NCBI GenBank assembly: GCA_037200885.1
Contig: JBBCIN010000001.1
Span: 2,666,001-2,730,000 of the forward strand
Length of the DNA stretch: 64,000 nucleotides
Source: PMG-095 sp037200885
GTDB lineage: Bacteria; Myxococcota_A; Polyangia; Polyangiales; Polyangiaceae
Direction: 5' to 3'
Part shown: one piece after another, positions 26,440 to 35,087 of the stretch
How positions within the stretch are numbered: the first letter of the stretch is position 1
How the letters are laid out: every line of letters starts with the position of its first letter
Program-made: the position numbers and the translations under genes
The notes under the pieces: model-generated
Databases searched by the model: none
Told to the model about the DNA's origin: nothing
The model's input: only the letters and a program-made list of their open reading frames with translations

Positions 26440-27378
26440 ATGACCGATCCAAGCCTCAGCCCCGAGCTCACCGTCGTCGCCCCGATGTACAACGAAGAGG
26501 GCAACATCGAAGCCTTCGTTCTTGCCGTCGAAAAGGTCGTGGCCAGCATCGGCGTGCCCTTCGAAATCATCCTGGTCGATGACGGCAGCTCGGACGGCAC
26601 TTGGGCGCAAATCGTTGCGCAATCCAAGTTGCACCCGGCGCTACGGGGTGCCCGTCTGGCGCGCAACTTCGGCCACCAAGGCGCGCTCATGGCCGGCTTG
26701 AGTGAAGCGCGCGGGCAAGCCATCGTCAGTATGGATGGCGACCTGCAGCATCCGCCCGAACTGATTCCGCAGCTCTTCGCGCGCTGGCGCGAAGGCTACA
26801 AGGTCGTGACCACCGAGCGCGCCGACGCGGAAGACACCTCCTTTTTCAAACGCACCACCTCGCGCTGGTTCTACGGGGTGTTCTCCAAGCTCACCGGCGT
26901 GGCCATGGCCCCCGGCAACTCGGACTTTCGCCTGCTCGATGCGACCGCCGTGCGCGCCCTGTGCGACATGAACGACGTCGATCTATTCATCCGCGGCTCG
27001 GTCACCTGGCTCGGCTTTCATTCGATCACGCTGCCCTACCGCGCCAACAAACGCTTCAGCGGGACCACGAAATACAGCCTCAAAAAGATGCTGCGCTTCG
27101 CCTCGGGAGCCATCCTCTCGTTTTCGCTCGCGCCGCTCAAGCTCGGCATCTGGATCGGATTTCTCACCAGTGGTCTGTCGGTTTTGGAGCTCGGCTACAT
27201 CTTGGTCCAGTACTTCCGCGGCCAAACCGTCACCGGCTGGGCCTCGATGATGGCCTTCATGTCGTTGATGTTCGGGATCCTATTCGTGCTTTTGGGCATC
27301 ATTGGCACTTACCTCGGTAAGATCTTCGAAGTGCTCAAGAACCGCCCGCGCTTTTTGATCGGTGAACGCTCACCCTGA
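26440..27378 (+). CDS. Family 2 glycosyltransferase, GtrB/ArnC type
   Basis: The GT-A domain has LTVVAPMYNEEGNIEAF, ILVDDGSSDGTW, the DxD-type VSMDGDLQHPPELIP, and SDFRLLDATAVRAL. Two C-terminal transmembrane helices span about 225-290, and LPYRANKRFSGTTKYSLKKM matches the polyprenyl-phosphate glycosyltransferase family. It likely makes a polyprenyl-phosphate sugar. A GtrA-type protein is encoded at 36.1 kb and could be a flippase partner. The gene is convergent with another GT2 gene 63 bases away. Confidence 0.9.
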   Translation: MTDPSLSPELTVVAPMYNEEGNIEAFVLAVEKVVASIGVPFEIILVDDGSSDGTWAQIVAQSKLHPALRGARLARNFGHQGALMAGLSEARGQAIVSMDGDLQHPPELIPQLFARWREGYKVVTTERADAEDTSFFKRTTSRWFYGVFSKLTGVAMAPGNSDFRLLDATAVRALCDMNDVDLFIRGSVTWLGFHSITLPYRANKRFSGTTKYSLKKMLRFASGAILSFSLAPLKLGIWIGFLTSGLSVLELGYILVQYFRGQTVTGWASMMAFMSLMFGILFVLLGIIGTYLGKIFEVLKNRPRFLIGERSP

Positions 27379-27441
27379 AAACTCGATTTTCGCGGTTCGT
27401 GGGGCTCCGCAAGCGAGCCCGCGCCAGCAACCGCCCGCGCG

Positions 27442-28473
27442 CTACGTGCTCGGCGTTACGGCGCGTCCTGCGGTTTCGGGATACAGGCTGGTCGTGCGTG
27501 CGCCGGAGCCGATGGCGCCCGTTGAATCGAGTGAGGCTTCGATGCGGCGGCGGCGTTCGCGCTGTTGCAGCTCTTCGAGCAGGCGACGATTGACGCTCAA
27601 GAGGTCGCTGAGGATGGCGAGCAGGAATGTCAGAAAGCCGACGATCAGCAGAACCGCCGCCAAAATCAGGGATTGGACGTGGCCATTGCCGCTCCCCTCC
27701 AAGAAATACCAAATGAAGCGCGCGGCGATTAGCAAGCCGATGGCGAGCGGGAACAGACTGACCGTGAGGAAGAACTTCAGCGGCTGGTACACGATGAAGA
27801 TGCGGAACATCGTCACCATCGAGCGCTTGATGTAATTGGGGATGCTGCGCACGAGGCGAGAAGGACGCAAATCCCCGTTTACTCGGATGGGAACGGAGAC
27901 GACGGTCATGTTGCGCTGACCGGCTTGGATGATGGTCTCGAGCGTGTAAGTGTAGCTGTTGAACACGTTCAGCATCAGCGCGACATCGCGTGAGATGGCG
28001 CGGAAGCCGCTCGGCGCATCGGCGACGTCAGTGCCGCTCACGCCTCGTACGATCGAGCTCCCCAGGTGCTGCAGCAGCTTTTTGACGGGGGAAAAATGCT
28101 CGATGGTATCGATAGGCCGGGCGCCGATCACGAAGTCGGCCTGGCCGTCCAAGATCGGGCGCACCAGCTTCTCGATATCTGCGCCGTTGTACTGGTTGTC
28201 GGCATCCGTATTGACGATGATGTCCGCGCCGCGCACCAGGCATGAGTCGAGGCCGAGCATGAACGCGCGTGCCAGGCCCTGATTTTGTCGGAAGCCGACC
28301 ACGTGGTGCACGCCGTGCTTGCGGGCAACCGCGACCGTGTCATCCCGGCTGCCATCGTCGATCACGAGCACTTCGATCGTGTCGATGCCCGGGATTTCTT
28401 TGGGCAGGTCAGCGAGCGCGATGTGCAGCGTCTGGGCCTCGTTGAGGCACGGGATTTGGATGATGAGCTTCAT
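27442..28473 (-). CDS. Family 2 glycosyltransferase with two C-terminal TM segments
   Basis: Motifs are IIQIPCLNEAQTLHIAL, VLVIDDGSRDDTV, DIIVNTDADNQYNG (DxD), and FVIGARPIDTIEHFSP. Two hydrophobic segments follow near 235-300, then a Lys/Arg-rich tail. DADNQY and the conserved SGFRAIS identify the GT2 subfamily that includes DPM1-like enzymes. It is followed 52 bases further on the minus strand by a polytopic membrane protein gene. The acceptor and sugar are unknown. Confidence 0.88.
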   Translation of the reverse strand: MKLIIQIPCLNEAQTLHIALADLPKEIPGIDTIEVLVIDDGSRDDTVAVARKHGVHHVVGFRQNQGLARAFMLGLDSCLVRGADIIVNTDADNQYNGADIEKLVRPILDGQADFVIGARPIDTIEHFSPVKKLLQHLGSSIVRGVSGTDVADAPSGFRAISRDVALMLNVFNSYTYTLETIIQAGQRNMTVVSVPIRVNGDLRPSRLVRSIPNYIKRSMVTMFRIFIVYQPLKFFLTVSLFPLAIGLLIAARFIWYFLEGSGNGHVQSLILAAVLLIVGFLTFLLAILSDLLSVNRRLLEELQQRERRRRIEASLDSTGAIGSGARTTSLYPETAGRAVTPST

Positions 28474-28525
28474 GTTCGCGAACGGCCGAGTCTCCGCCCG
28501 CCCGGCCGGCAGGGGTGTAGCACTT

Positions 28526-30004
28526 CTATAGCGGAAACTGGAGGGAGAACACGTCGAAGCCCTGGCTTCGCAGACTTTGCGCCTGCCCCCTGGCGGTTCG
28601 GGAGTTGCCCGTCAGGAACACGCGCGTTTCGCGCTCGGGGCCATCCCCGATCGTTTTTTGCCCAGCGCGCCGCTCACGCAGTGTGGGCGTCTTCGCCGCA
28701 GCCCACGCCTCGAACTCCGAATAGGACAGCAGATATTCGCTCTCGATGATCGCCTTTTTGGGGTTCGGTGAGCTCATGAATTCGCGCGCCCGTTCATGCA
28801 GGGAGCCGGTGGCGTGCTCGACCTGTTCGGTGGCGACCAGCACGTCCACGCGCGGCGTGACGCTGTTGTTGCCGGTCAGGTCCATTTGCCCGAGCGCGAG
28901 CAGCATCACGATCAAAATCCACGCGCGCCTGGCACGGCCGTCCACGAGCTGGAATAGCATCGACACCGAAAGAAATACCAAGGGCGCGAAGGCGGGCAGG
29001 TTGTGACGCGCGGAGTTGCCGGGCTTCAGTCCCCAGAACAAAAGGGGAGGTAGGCCCCATGCGGCCGCGCCGAAGGTCAGCCAGCGCCGGCGCTTGTTAC
29101 CGAGCGCGCCTTGGAACAGTGCCAAGACGCACACGGCGAAGAGCAAGGTGCCCGCGGCATGAGTGATCGGCGCGTTGTTCTTGGGATCGAGCAAGAGAGA
29201 CCACTTGAACGGAAAGCGCCCGTTCCAACGCTCCAGGAAGCCGCCCACCGCGTGGGTGTCCTTGACCGCTGCCTCGACGACCGGCAGTGCGACGTGATGT
29301 GCGTAGAGCACCGTGAATAGCGTGCCCAAGCCGACGATCAGCACGATGCACGCGAGCAAAACGGGACGCAGCCGTCCGCGCGCGACGAGCGCCAAGAGCA
29401 GTGCGCCGCTGGACAACGCCATGTCCGCTTTGACCGAAAAAGCCAGGGCCGCAAGGATCGTGGACAACGCCAGGAAGCCGGCAAAGCGCAGCGAGCGCAG
29501 GCGCGGCTGATCGGCCGCCTTGCCGAAGGCCAGCGCAGAAAAAACCAGCAGCGTCAGCGCGGGCAAGGTCGGCATGCCATATACGCTGCCCAGCCAAAAA
29601 CAAGGCGTGAGCGAGTAAACGATGACCGCTCCCGCGGCAATCGCGGGCGTCGAGAGCTGGCGAAAGAGCAGGTACAAACCCACCATGCACGCGCTGCTGG
29701 CGAACACGCTCAAGCCGTTCATGAAAAGTGGCACGGAGCGCACCCGCATGCCGTGATCCAGCAAAAGCTTCATGCTGTGGATGTAGAGCGGACTCGTGTG
29801 CATGCGGTAGTCCACCTTGGTCATGTCGATCGAGCCCTCGAAGTGCCAGTTGATCGCGTCGCTCGCCAAGCGCCCCGCGTCCTGTTCACCGAAGCCCGAC
29901 ATTCGAAAATGCCAATGCAGCCAAAACGCGGCCAGCGCGCCCAGCGCGATGAAAACCCACTCATAGCGGCCGAAGGCCACCCCCGGCGCTCGAGCCTGCA
30001 TCAT
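28526..30004 (-). CDS. GT39/ArnT-like polytopic membrane protein
   Basis: I chose the ATG at 30004 because it overlaps the TGA of the upstream glycosyltransferase gene. About 10 transmembrane segments are visible, with an early luminal acidic motif (GFGEQDAGRLASDAINW) reminiscent of GT-C enzymes of the PMT/ArnT class. The C-terminal ~110 residues are soluble (VDVLVATEQVEHATGSLHERA). It probably uses the polyprenyl-linked sugar made by the coupled GT2, but this is inferred from context. Confidence 0.75.
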   Translation of the reverse strand: MMQARAPGVAFGRYEWVFIALGALAAFWLHWHFRMSGFGEQDAGRLASDAINWHFEGSIDMTKVDYRMHTSPLYIHSMKLLLDHGMRVRSVPLFMNGLSVFASSACMVGLYLLFRQLSTPAIAAGAVIVYSLTPCFWLGSVYGMPTLPALTLLVFSALAFGKAADQPRLRSLRFAGFLALSTILAALAFSVKADMALSSGALLLALVARGRLRPVLLACIVLIVGLGTLFTVLYAHHVALPVVEAAVKDTHAVGGFLERWNGRFPFKWSLLLDPKNNAPITHAAGTLLFAVCVLALFQGALGNKRRRWLTFGAAAWGLPPLLFWGLKPGNSARHNLPAFAPLVFLSVSMLFQLVDGRARRAWILIVMLLALGQMDLTGNNSVTPRVDVLVATEQVEHATGSLHERAREFMSSPNPKKAIIESEYLLSYSEFEAWAAAKTPTLRERRAGQKTIGDGPERETRVFLTGNSRTARGQAQSLRSQGFDVFSLQFPL

Positions 30005-30774
30005 CGACCGATACCGTGATTTCGCAGATTGCGCAGCCGCAATTTCCAGACCGTGGTCACTGCCTCGAGCACGATTTTGCGGTCCATCTTCGAGGCGCCC
30101 ACTTGCCGGTCCACGAATACGATCGGTACTTCTCGTACGTTCAAACCCAAGCACAGCGCGCGATAGGTCATCTCGATCTGAAACGAGTACCCGTTGGACG
30201 CGACGTTCGCCGCGAAAATCGCCTCCAGCGCTTGGCGCCGAAAGCCTTTGTAGCCGCTCGTCAAGTCGCGCACGGCGACGCCGAGGATCACACGCGAATA
30301 GAGCGAGCCGCCTTTGGACAGCAAGTGCCTGCCCGGGCCCCAGCCCATGACGTTGCCGCCCGCGATGTTGCGCGAGCCGATCACGATGTCGGCGCCGGCC
30401 TCGAGCTCGCGAAAAAAATCCGGCAGGTAGCGTGGGTCATGAGACAAATCGGCATCCATCTCGAAGAAGTAGCGATAGTCTTCGTGCAGCCCGAGTTGAA
30501 AGGCGGCTGTATACGCCGTCCCGAGGCCCAGTTTGCCCGGGCGATGCAGGACCCGCACACGCTTGTCACGCGCGGCCAGCTCGTCCGCCAAGACGCCGGT
30601 GCCGTCCGGAGAATTGTCGTCCACGATCAGGAGATGCGCGCCCGGCGCGACGCCGAGCGTCCCTTGGACGAACGCTTCCAGATTGGCTCGCTCGTTGTAG
30701 GTGGGCGTGACGATCAGCGTTCCCCTCCCAAGCACGGTTTCGGGGATCAGGGGGGTCTTCGGGTCGCTCGCCAC
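30001..30774 (-). CDS. Polyprenol monophosphomannose synthase-like GT2
   Basis: The 257-residue soluble GT-A domain has LIVTPTYNERANLEAFV, LLIVDDNSPDGTG, FEMDADLSHDPRYLPDF (DxD) and GSRNIAGGNVMGWGPGRHLLSKGG. These are the hallmarks of bacterial dolichol/polyprenol-phosphate mannose synthases, and the protein lacks C-terminal membrane helices. The start is a GTG at 30774. It is coupled to the GT-C-like membrane protein (ATGA overlap), so the pair probably makes and uses polyprenyl-P-mannose. Confidence 0.88.
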   Translation of the reverse strand: MASDPKTPLIPETVLGRGTLIVTPTYNERANLEAFVQGTLGVAPGAHLLIVDDNSPDGTGVLADELAARDKRVRVLHRPGKLGLGTAYTAAFQLGLHEDYRYFFEMDADLSHDPRYLPDFFRELEAGADIVIGSRNIAGGNVMGWGPGRHLLSKGGSLYSRVILGVAVRDLTSGYKGFRRQALEAIFAANVASNGYSFQIEMTYRALCLGLNVREVPIVFVDRQVGASKMDRKIVLEAVTTVWKLRLRNLRNHGIGR

Positions 30775-30814
30775 CCGAGGCGTTTACCATGCTAAAGCAC
30801 GCCCTGAGGACAGC

Positions 30815-31705
30815 ATGACCAAGCACAGCCTGAAAATTGGCGTGATCCAAACCAAGGTCGGTCTGGACAAGGCCGCCAACGTCGAAAAAACCTCGCTCGC
30901 GATTCGTGACGCGGCCGCTCGCGGCGCCACCATGATCTGCCTGCAGGAGCTATTCGCCACGCAATACTTCTGCCAAACCGAAGATGCCGCCTTCTTCGAT
31001 CTGGCCGAGCCGATCGACGGACCGACGGTGCAAGCCATCGCCAAGGTCGCCAAAGAGTGCAAGGTCAGCGTGGTCACGCCCATCTTCGAGAAGCGCGCGC
31101 CCGGCGTGTATCACAACAGCGTGGTCGTGCTCGGCCCGGAGGGCAACACGGTCGGTCTGTATCGCAAGATGCACATCCCGGACGACCCGCTGTTCATGGA
31201 GAAGTACTACTTCACGCCGGGCGATCTCGGCTTCATGAGCTTCGACACCGAGACCGCAAAAGTCGGCACGTTGATCTGCTGGGATCAATGGTACCCGGAA
31301 GCCGCGCGGCTGACCGCCATGCGCGGCGCCGAGGTGCTCACCTATCCAACCGCGATCGGCTGGCACCCGGCCGAGAAAGAACAATACGGCGCGGCTCAGT
31401 TGAGCGCCTGGCAAACCATCCAGCGCAGCCACGCCATCGCCAACGGCGTGTTCGTGGTCGCGGTCAACCGCGTGGGTCACGAGGGGCCGACCGACGGAGG
31501 CATTGAATTTTGGGGGCATTCCTTCGTGGCAGATCCCTTCGGCGTGGTGTTGGCAGAAGCCGGACAAGGTGAAGAGACCGTGGTCGTCGAGTGCGATTTG
31601 ACGCGCCAAGAGTGGGTCCGCCGCAATTGGCCCTTCTTCCGCGACCGTCGCATCGACGCTTATGGTGATCTCACGCAACGCTTTCTGGATCCGAACAAGC
31701 GATGA
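30815..31705 (+). CDS. aguB: N-carbamoylputrescine amidase
   Basis: A nitrilase-superfamily enzyme that hydrolyses N-carbamoylputrescine to putrescine, CO2 and ammonia. The catalytic triad is visible: Glu45 (LQELFATQYF), Lys118 (YRKMHIPDDP) and Cys155 (LICWDQWYPE). The motif YYFTPGDLGF and the length of 296 residues match AguB. A GAGGA ribosome-binding site precedes the ATG at 30815, which gives the expected N-terminus (LKIGVIQTKV). It overlaps aguA by four bases (ATGA). Confidence 0.95.
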   Translation: MTKHSLKIGVIQTKVGLDKAANVEKTSLAIRDAAARGATMICLQELFATQYFCQTEDAAFFDLAEPIDGPTVQAIAKVAKECKVSVVTPIFEKRAPGVYHNSVVVLGPEGNTVGLYRKMHIPDDPLFMEKYYFTPGDLGFMSFDTETAKVGTLICWDQWYPEAARLTAMRGAEVLTYPTAIGWHPAEKEQYGAAQLSAWQTIQRSHAIANGVFVVAVNRVGHEGPTDGGIEFWGHSFVADPFGVVLAEAGQGEETVVVECDLTRQEWVRRNWPFFRDRRIDAYGDLTQRFLDPNKR

Positions 31706-32841
31706 AGAAGCGCGCCTCGGTTGCTCGCTCGAGCAAGCCCGCCGTCACGGTCGAACCGAAACTCGACACACTTGCCACACCCCATTCGCTCGGCTACCGC
31801 ATGCCCGCGGAGTGGGAGCCACACGCGGCCACCTGGCTCGCCTGGCCGCACGAACCGACGGACTGGCCCGGAAAGTTCGACGCCATCCCTTGGGTGTTCG
31901 CGGACATCGCGCGCCACTTGCAAGAGGGTGAGCGCATCCGGGTGATCGTCTCGGGCAAGAAGGAAGAGACGTCGGCCAAGAGCGTGTTCAGCCGTTCGGG
32001 TGTGAACCTGAAGCAGGTGGACTTCGTGCATTTGCCGACGGACCGCTCTTGGACGCGCGACTTTTTGCCGCTGGGAGTCGTGAAGGGCTCCGGCAAAAAG
32101 CGCGAGACCGCGCTCGTGAAGTGGAAGTTCAACGGCTGGGCGCGTTACAAAAATCACGTCAAAGACGAGGATGCCGGGCTCGCCGTCGCACTCCAGCTCG
32201 GTTCACCCCTCGCGCTTCCGGAGGCTCAATTCGGCCGTAAACGCGCGCGCGTCGTGCTCGAAGGCGGCGCGATCGACGTCGACGGCGAGGGCTCGCTCCT
32301 GTGCACCGAAGAGTGCTTGCTGAATGGCCGCCAAGCGCGCAACGCGCCGCTCGGCAAGGCCGGAATGGAAGCCGTGCTCCGCGATCACCTGGGCGCCGAA
32401 CGCGTGCTCTGGCTCGAAAGCGGCATCGCGGGCGACGACACCGCGGGGCACATCGACGATTTTGCGCGCTTCGTGGCACCCGGCAAAATCGTGCTCTCGG
32501 ACGAGAAGAACAAACAAGACCCGAACTACGCCGTACTGCGCGACGCCGCCGCCCGCCTGAAGCGCATGCGCGACGCCAAGGGCCGTCAGCTCGAGGTGAT
32601 TCGCTTGCCCATGCCGACGCCGATCGTCTTCGACAGCCAACGCTTACCGGCGAGCTACGCCAACTTCTACGTGGGCAACGCGGCCGTCCTAGTGCCCACC
32701 TTCAACGATCCCAACGATCGCGAAGCCCTCGGGATCCTCGCCGAGCTGTTCCCGACGCGCCGCGTGGTCGGCATCCACTCGACCGACTTCGTGCTCGGCC
32801 TCGGCACGATCCACTGCAGCACTCAGCAAGAAGTGGCCTGA
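31702..32841 (+). CDS. aguA: Agmatine deiminase
   Basis: A pentein-fold enzyme that converts agmatine to N-carbamoylputrescine. It has the family signatures MPAEWEPHAATWLAWP, DRSWTRDFLP, GHIDDFARFVAPGKI, and the C-terminal catalytic motif GTIHCSTQQE with Cys372. At 379 residues it is near the usual length, after a ~25-residue basic N-terminal extension. Together with aguB it completes the agmatine-to-putrescine route of polyamine synthesis. Confidence 0.95.
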   Translation: MKKRASVARSSKPAVTVEPKLDTLATPHSLGYRMPAEWEPHAATWLAWPHEPTDWPGKFDAIPWVFADIARHLQEGERIRVIVSGKKEETSAKSVFSRSGVNLKQVDFVHLPTDRSWTRDFLPLGVVKGSGKKRETALVKWKFNGWARYKNHVKDEDAGLAVALQLGSPLALPEAQFGRKRARVVLEGGAIDVDGEGSLLCTEECLLNGRQARNAPLGKAGMEAVLRDHLGAERVLWLESGIAGDDTAGHIDDFARFVAPGKIVLSDEKNKQDPNYAVLRDAAARLKRMRDAKGRQLEVIRLPMPTPIVFDSQRLPASYANFYVGNAAVLVPTFNDPNDREALGILAELFPTRRVVGIHSTDFVLGLGTIHCSTQQEVA

Positions 32842-32901
32842 GCCCAGGGGCCGCGCGGGCCAGCAAAAGCTTCCGGCGAAGCGGGTAGAACTTCGAATTC
32901 A

Positions 32902-32956
32902 AACTCCATTTTTGCCGGGAATAGCCCCCGGGAAGCCAAAATGGAGTTCGAACTCC
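32902..32956. repeat. Stem-loop plus 14-bp perfect palindrome
   Basis: AACTCCATTTT at 32902-32912 pairs perfectly with AAAATGGAGTT at 32938-32948, with an inner CCGGG/CCCGG pair. The right arm runs into a perfect palindrome, GGAGTTCGAACTCC (32943-32956). It lies 60 bases after aguA and ~150 before the next gene. It could terminate aguBA transcription, or the palindrome could bind a dimeric regulator. Confidence 0.5.
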
Positions 32957-33109
32957 AACTCGACGGGAGCGAGGGGTAAGAGGCGCCGGTGTCCGTGGCG
33001 AACGGGCAAACAGACGGGGGCGGGGCGCCAACCGCGGCATTTATCGCCAATTGTCAGAGTGGCAGAACAGCCTCAGCGAAAACGGCGGGGAAGTTGAAAA
33101 TTGCTCGCG

Positions 33110-34162
33110 ATGAGCGCACGTTTGGGGCCCGTGCGCTCCCTGCCCCTCCCACTGCTCGAACGGCGCGCGCTGATGCGAGCGTTGGGCGGTCTCCTCGCGG
33201 GACTCGCTGTCACGCCTCGCGCGGTCGCTGAGCCCTCGCCGCGAGCGCCCCAACCCCAAGCCCCACCCAAAGCCGATACGCGAGTCGCGAGTTACGTTGC
33301 GCGCAAACCCGCAGCGGATACTCAGGTGCAAACCAGCGCGGCCGATCGCGGCATCAACCCGTGCATGACCCCGGACCCGGGGTTCGGCGTGTACGGCAAG
33401 TGGGAGGGCGGCATCGGCATGGGGCAGTTCATCATGCCCGTACACGGCGGTATCACCGCGCGGGGCGATTTCGACTTGATGGTCCACTTTCACGGCCACG
33501 AACCGGTGCGCAAGGAGTGGGTGCAAGTCATGGACGGTGCGGTGCTCGTGGGCATCGATCTGGGCCTCGGCTCCGGTGCTTATGAAGAAGCGTTTCAAGC
33601 GCCGGACGTGTTTCCTCGTTTGATCGAAGCCGTCGAACGCGCGGTGGCCAAAAAGGCTGGCCGCAAGACAGCCCACGTTCGGCACCTCGGACTCAGCTCC
33701 TGGAGCGCGGGCTACGGCGCAGTGCAACACATCTTGATGCAGAAGTACGCCAAGGAGCACGTGGACACCGTCGTGCTGCTGGATGGTTTACATTGCGGAT
33801 ACTCGGGCGCCGCGATCAACGGTCAGCCGATCTTCATGTTCACTGATTTTGCCAAGCGCGCGGCCGCGGGTGAAACCTTGATGTTCGTCAGCCACTCCTC
33901 GATCATCCCGCCCGGCTACGCCTCCACCACCGAGACCGCGGACTATCTAGTTCACGAAGTGGGCGGAAAGCTGCGTGACGTGCGCGGGACCGGACCGATG
34001 GGCATGACGCTGATCACCCGCTATTCCAAGGGCAATTTTCATGTGCGCGGCTTTTCGGGCAACGACAAGATGGATCACTGCGCGCAAATTGGCGAGTTTC
34101 GCGACGTACTCCGCGTGCACGTGAAGCCGCGTTGGAACTCTCCTCGTGGGCGAGCCGAGTGA
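33110..34162 (+). CDS. Secreted protein with alpha/beta-hydrolase-like motifs
   Basis: The ATG at 33110 gives a signal-like N-terminus (RRALMRALGGLLAGLAVTPRAVA) that could be a Tat-type signal, followed by a Pro/Ala-rich linker. The mature part has FDLMVHFHGHE, a nucleophile-elbow-like LSSWSAGYGAVQH (GxSxG variant SWSAG), LLDGLHCGYSG, and a late His in FVSHSSIIP. This suggests an alpha/beta hydrolase, but I cannot name the family or substrate. A downstream GTG overlaps its stop, coupling it to a pseudouridine synthase gene. Confidence 0.68.
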   Translation: MSARLGPVRSLPLPLLERRALMRALGGLLAGLAVTPRAVAEPSPRAPQPQAPPKADTRVASYVARKPAADTQVQTSAADRGINPCMTPDPGFGVYGKWEGGIGMGQFIMPVHGGITARGDFDLMVHFHGHEPVRKEWVQVMDGAVLVGIDLGLGSGAYEEAFQAPDVFPRLIEAVERAVAKKAGRKTAHVRHLGLSSWSAGYGAVQHILMQKYAKEHVDTVVLLDGLHCGYSGAAINGQPIFMFTDFAKRAAAGETLMFVSHSSIIPPGYASTTETADYLVHEVGGKLRDVRGTGPMGMTLITRYSKGNFHVRGFSGNDKMDHCAQIGEFRDVLRVHVKPRWNSPRGRAE

Positions 34163-35085
34163 GCGGCGCGGAACAACGCTTCATCTTCAAGGATCTGTCG
34201 TTCACCGCCCCCGAGGGGCGCGGCGCGCAGCCACTCGATCGCTTGCTGCGCGAAAAGCACGACGGCGCCAGCTGGGCGGAGGTTCGGCGTCTGATCGAGA
34301 CCGGCAAGGTGTCGGTCAATGGCAGCGTGCAGCGCGAGACGGCCATGCGCGTGGCAGCTGGCGCACAGATCGGGTTGCGCATGACTGCGGCGCGCCATCG
34401 CGAAGGGCCGCGCTTGCCGCCGGGCGCGATCGTGCACGCGGACGCGCACGTCGTCGTGGTGCAAAAGCCGGCCGGGATCAGCACCGTCCCTTACGACGAA
34501 AACGAGACAGGCACACTCGACGAACTGGTGCGCGCCGAGCTCGGACGCAAGGAAGCGCCGCTCGGGATCGTGCATCGGATCGACAAGGAGACCTCTGGAC
34601 TCGTCTTATTTGCTCGCAATTTGGCGGCCAAACTCGATTTGAAGAATCAATTCCGCGTGCACTCGGTGCGCCGCCGCTATCGATCCATCGTGCACGGCGC
34701 CATCCAGGATCGCACGATCTTCTCGCGCTTGGTGCAAGACCGCGGGGACGGTCGGCGCGGCTCGACCAACAATCCGACGCTCGGGCGCGAATCCATCACG
34801 CACGTCTTCTTTCGTGAGGCCCTCGAGGGGGCGACCTTGATCGAGTGCCGGCTCGAGACCGGACGCACGCATCAGATCCGCATTCACTTGTCGGAAGCAG
34901 GGCACCCGCTGGTGGGCGAACGGGTGTACGCCAAGAACAACCCGCATCAGGCGATCGCTGCACCGCGCTTGATGCTGCACGCATTGCAGCTCGGCTTCCG
35001 TCACCCGGTCACGAACGCCGAACTCGACTTCGAGCAACCTTTGCCCGAGGACTTCTTGGAAGTGCTCACGCGTCTGCGCGGCTGA
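34159..35085 (+). CDS. RluA-family pseudouridine synthase
   Basis: The GTG at 34159 overlaps the upstream TGA, giving a 308-residue protein. The N-terminus has an S4-like RNA-binding domain (LDRLLREKHDGASWAEVRRLI, then GKVSVNG). The catalytic motif GIVHRIDKETSGLVLFARN carries Asp142, and ECRLETGRTHQIRIHL plus GHPLVGERVY complete the RluA signature. It isomerises specific uridines in rRNA or tRNA; whether it is RluC- or RluD-like cannot be told by eye. Confidence 0.92.
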   Translation: MSGAEQRFIFKDLSFTAPEGRGAQPLDRLLREKHDGASWAEVRRLIETGKVSVNGSVQRETAMRVAAGAQIGLRMTAARHREGPRLPPGAIVHADAHVVVVQKPAGISTVPYDENETGTLDELVRAELGRKEAPLGIVHRIDKETSGLVLFARNLAAKLDLKNQFRVHSVRRRYRSIVHGAIQDRTIFSRLVQDRGDGRRGSTNNPTLGRESITHVFFREALEGATLIECRLETGRTHQIRIHLSEAGHPLVGERVYAKNNPHQAIAAPRLMLHALQLGFRHPVTNAELDFEQPLPEDFLEVLTRLRG

Positions 35086-35087
35086 CG

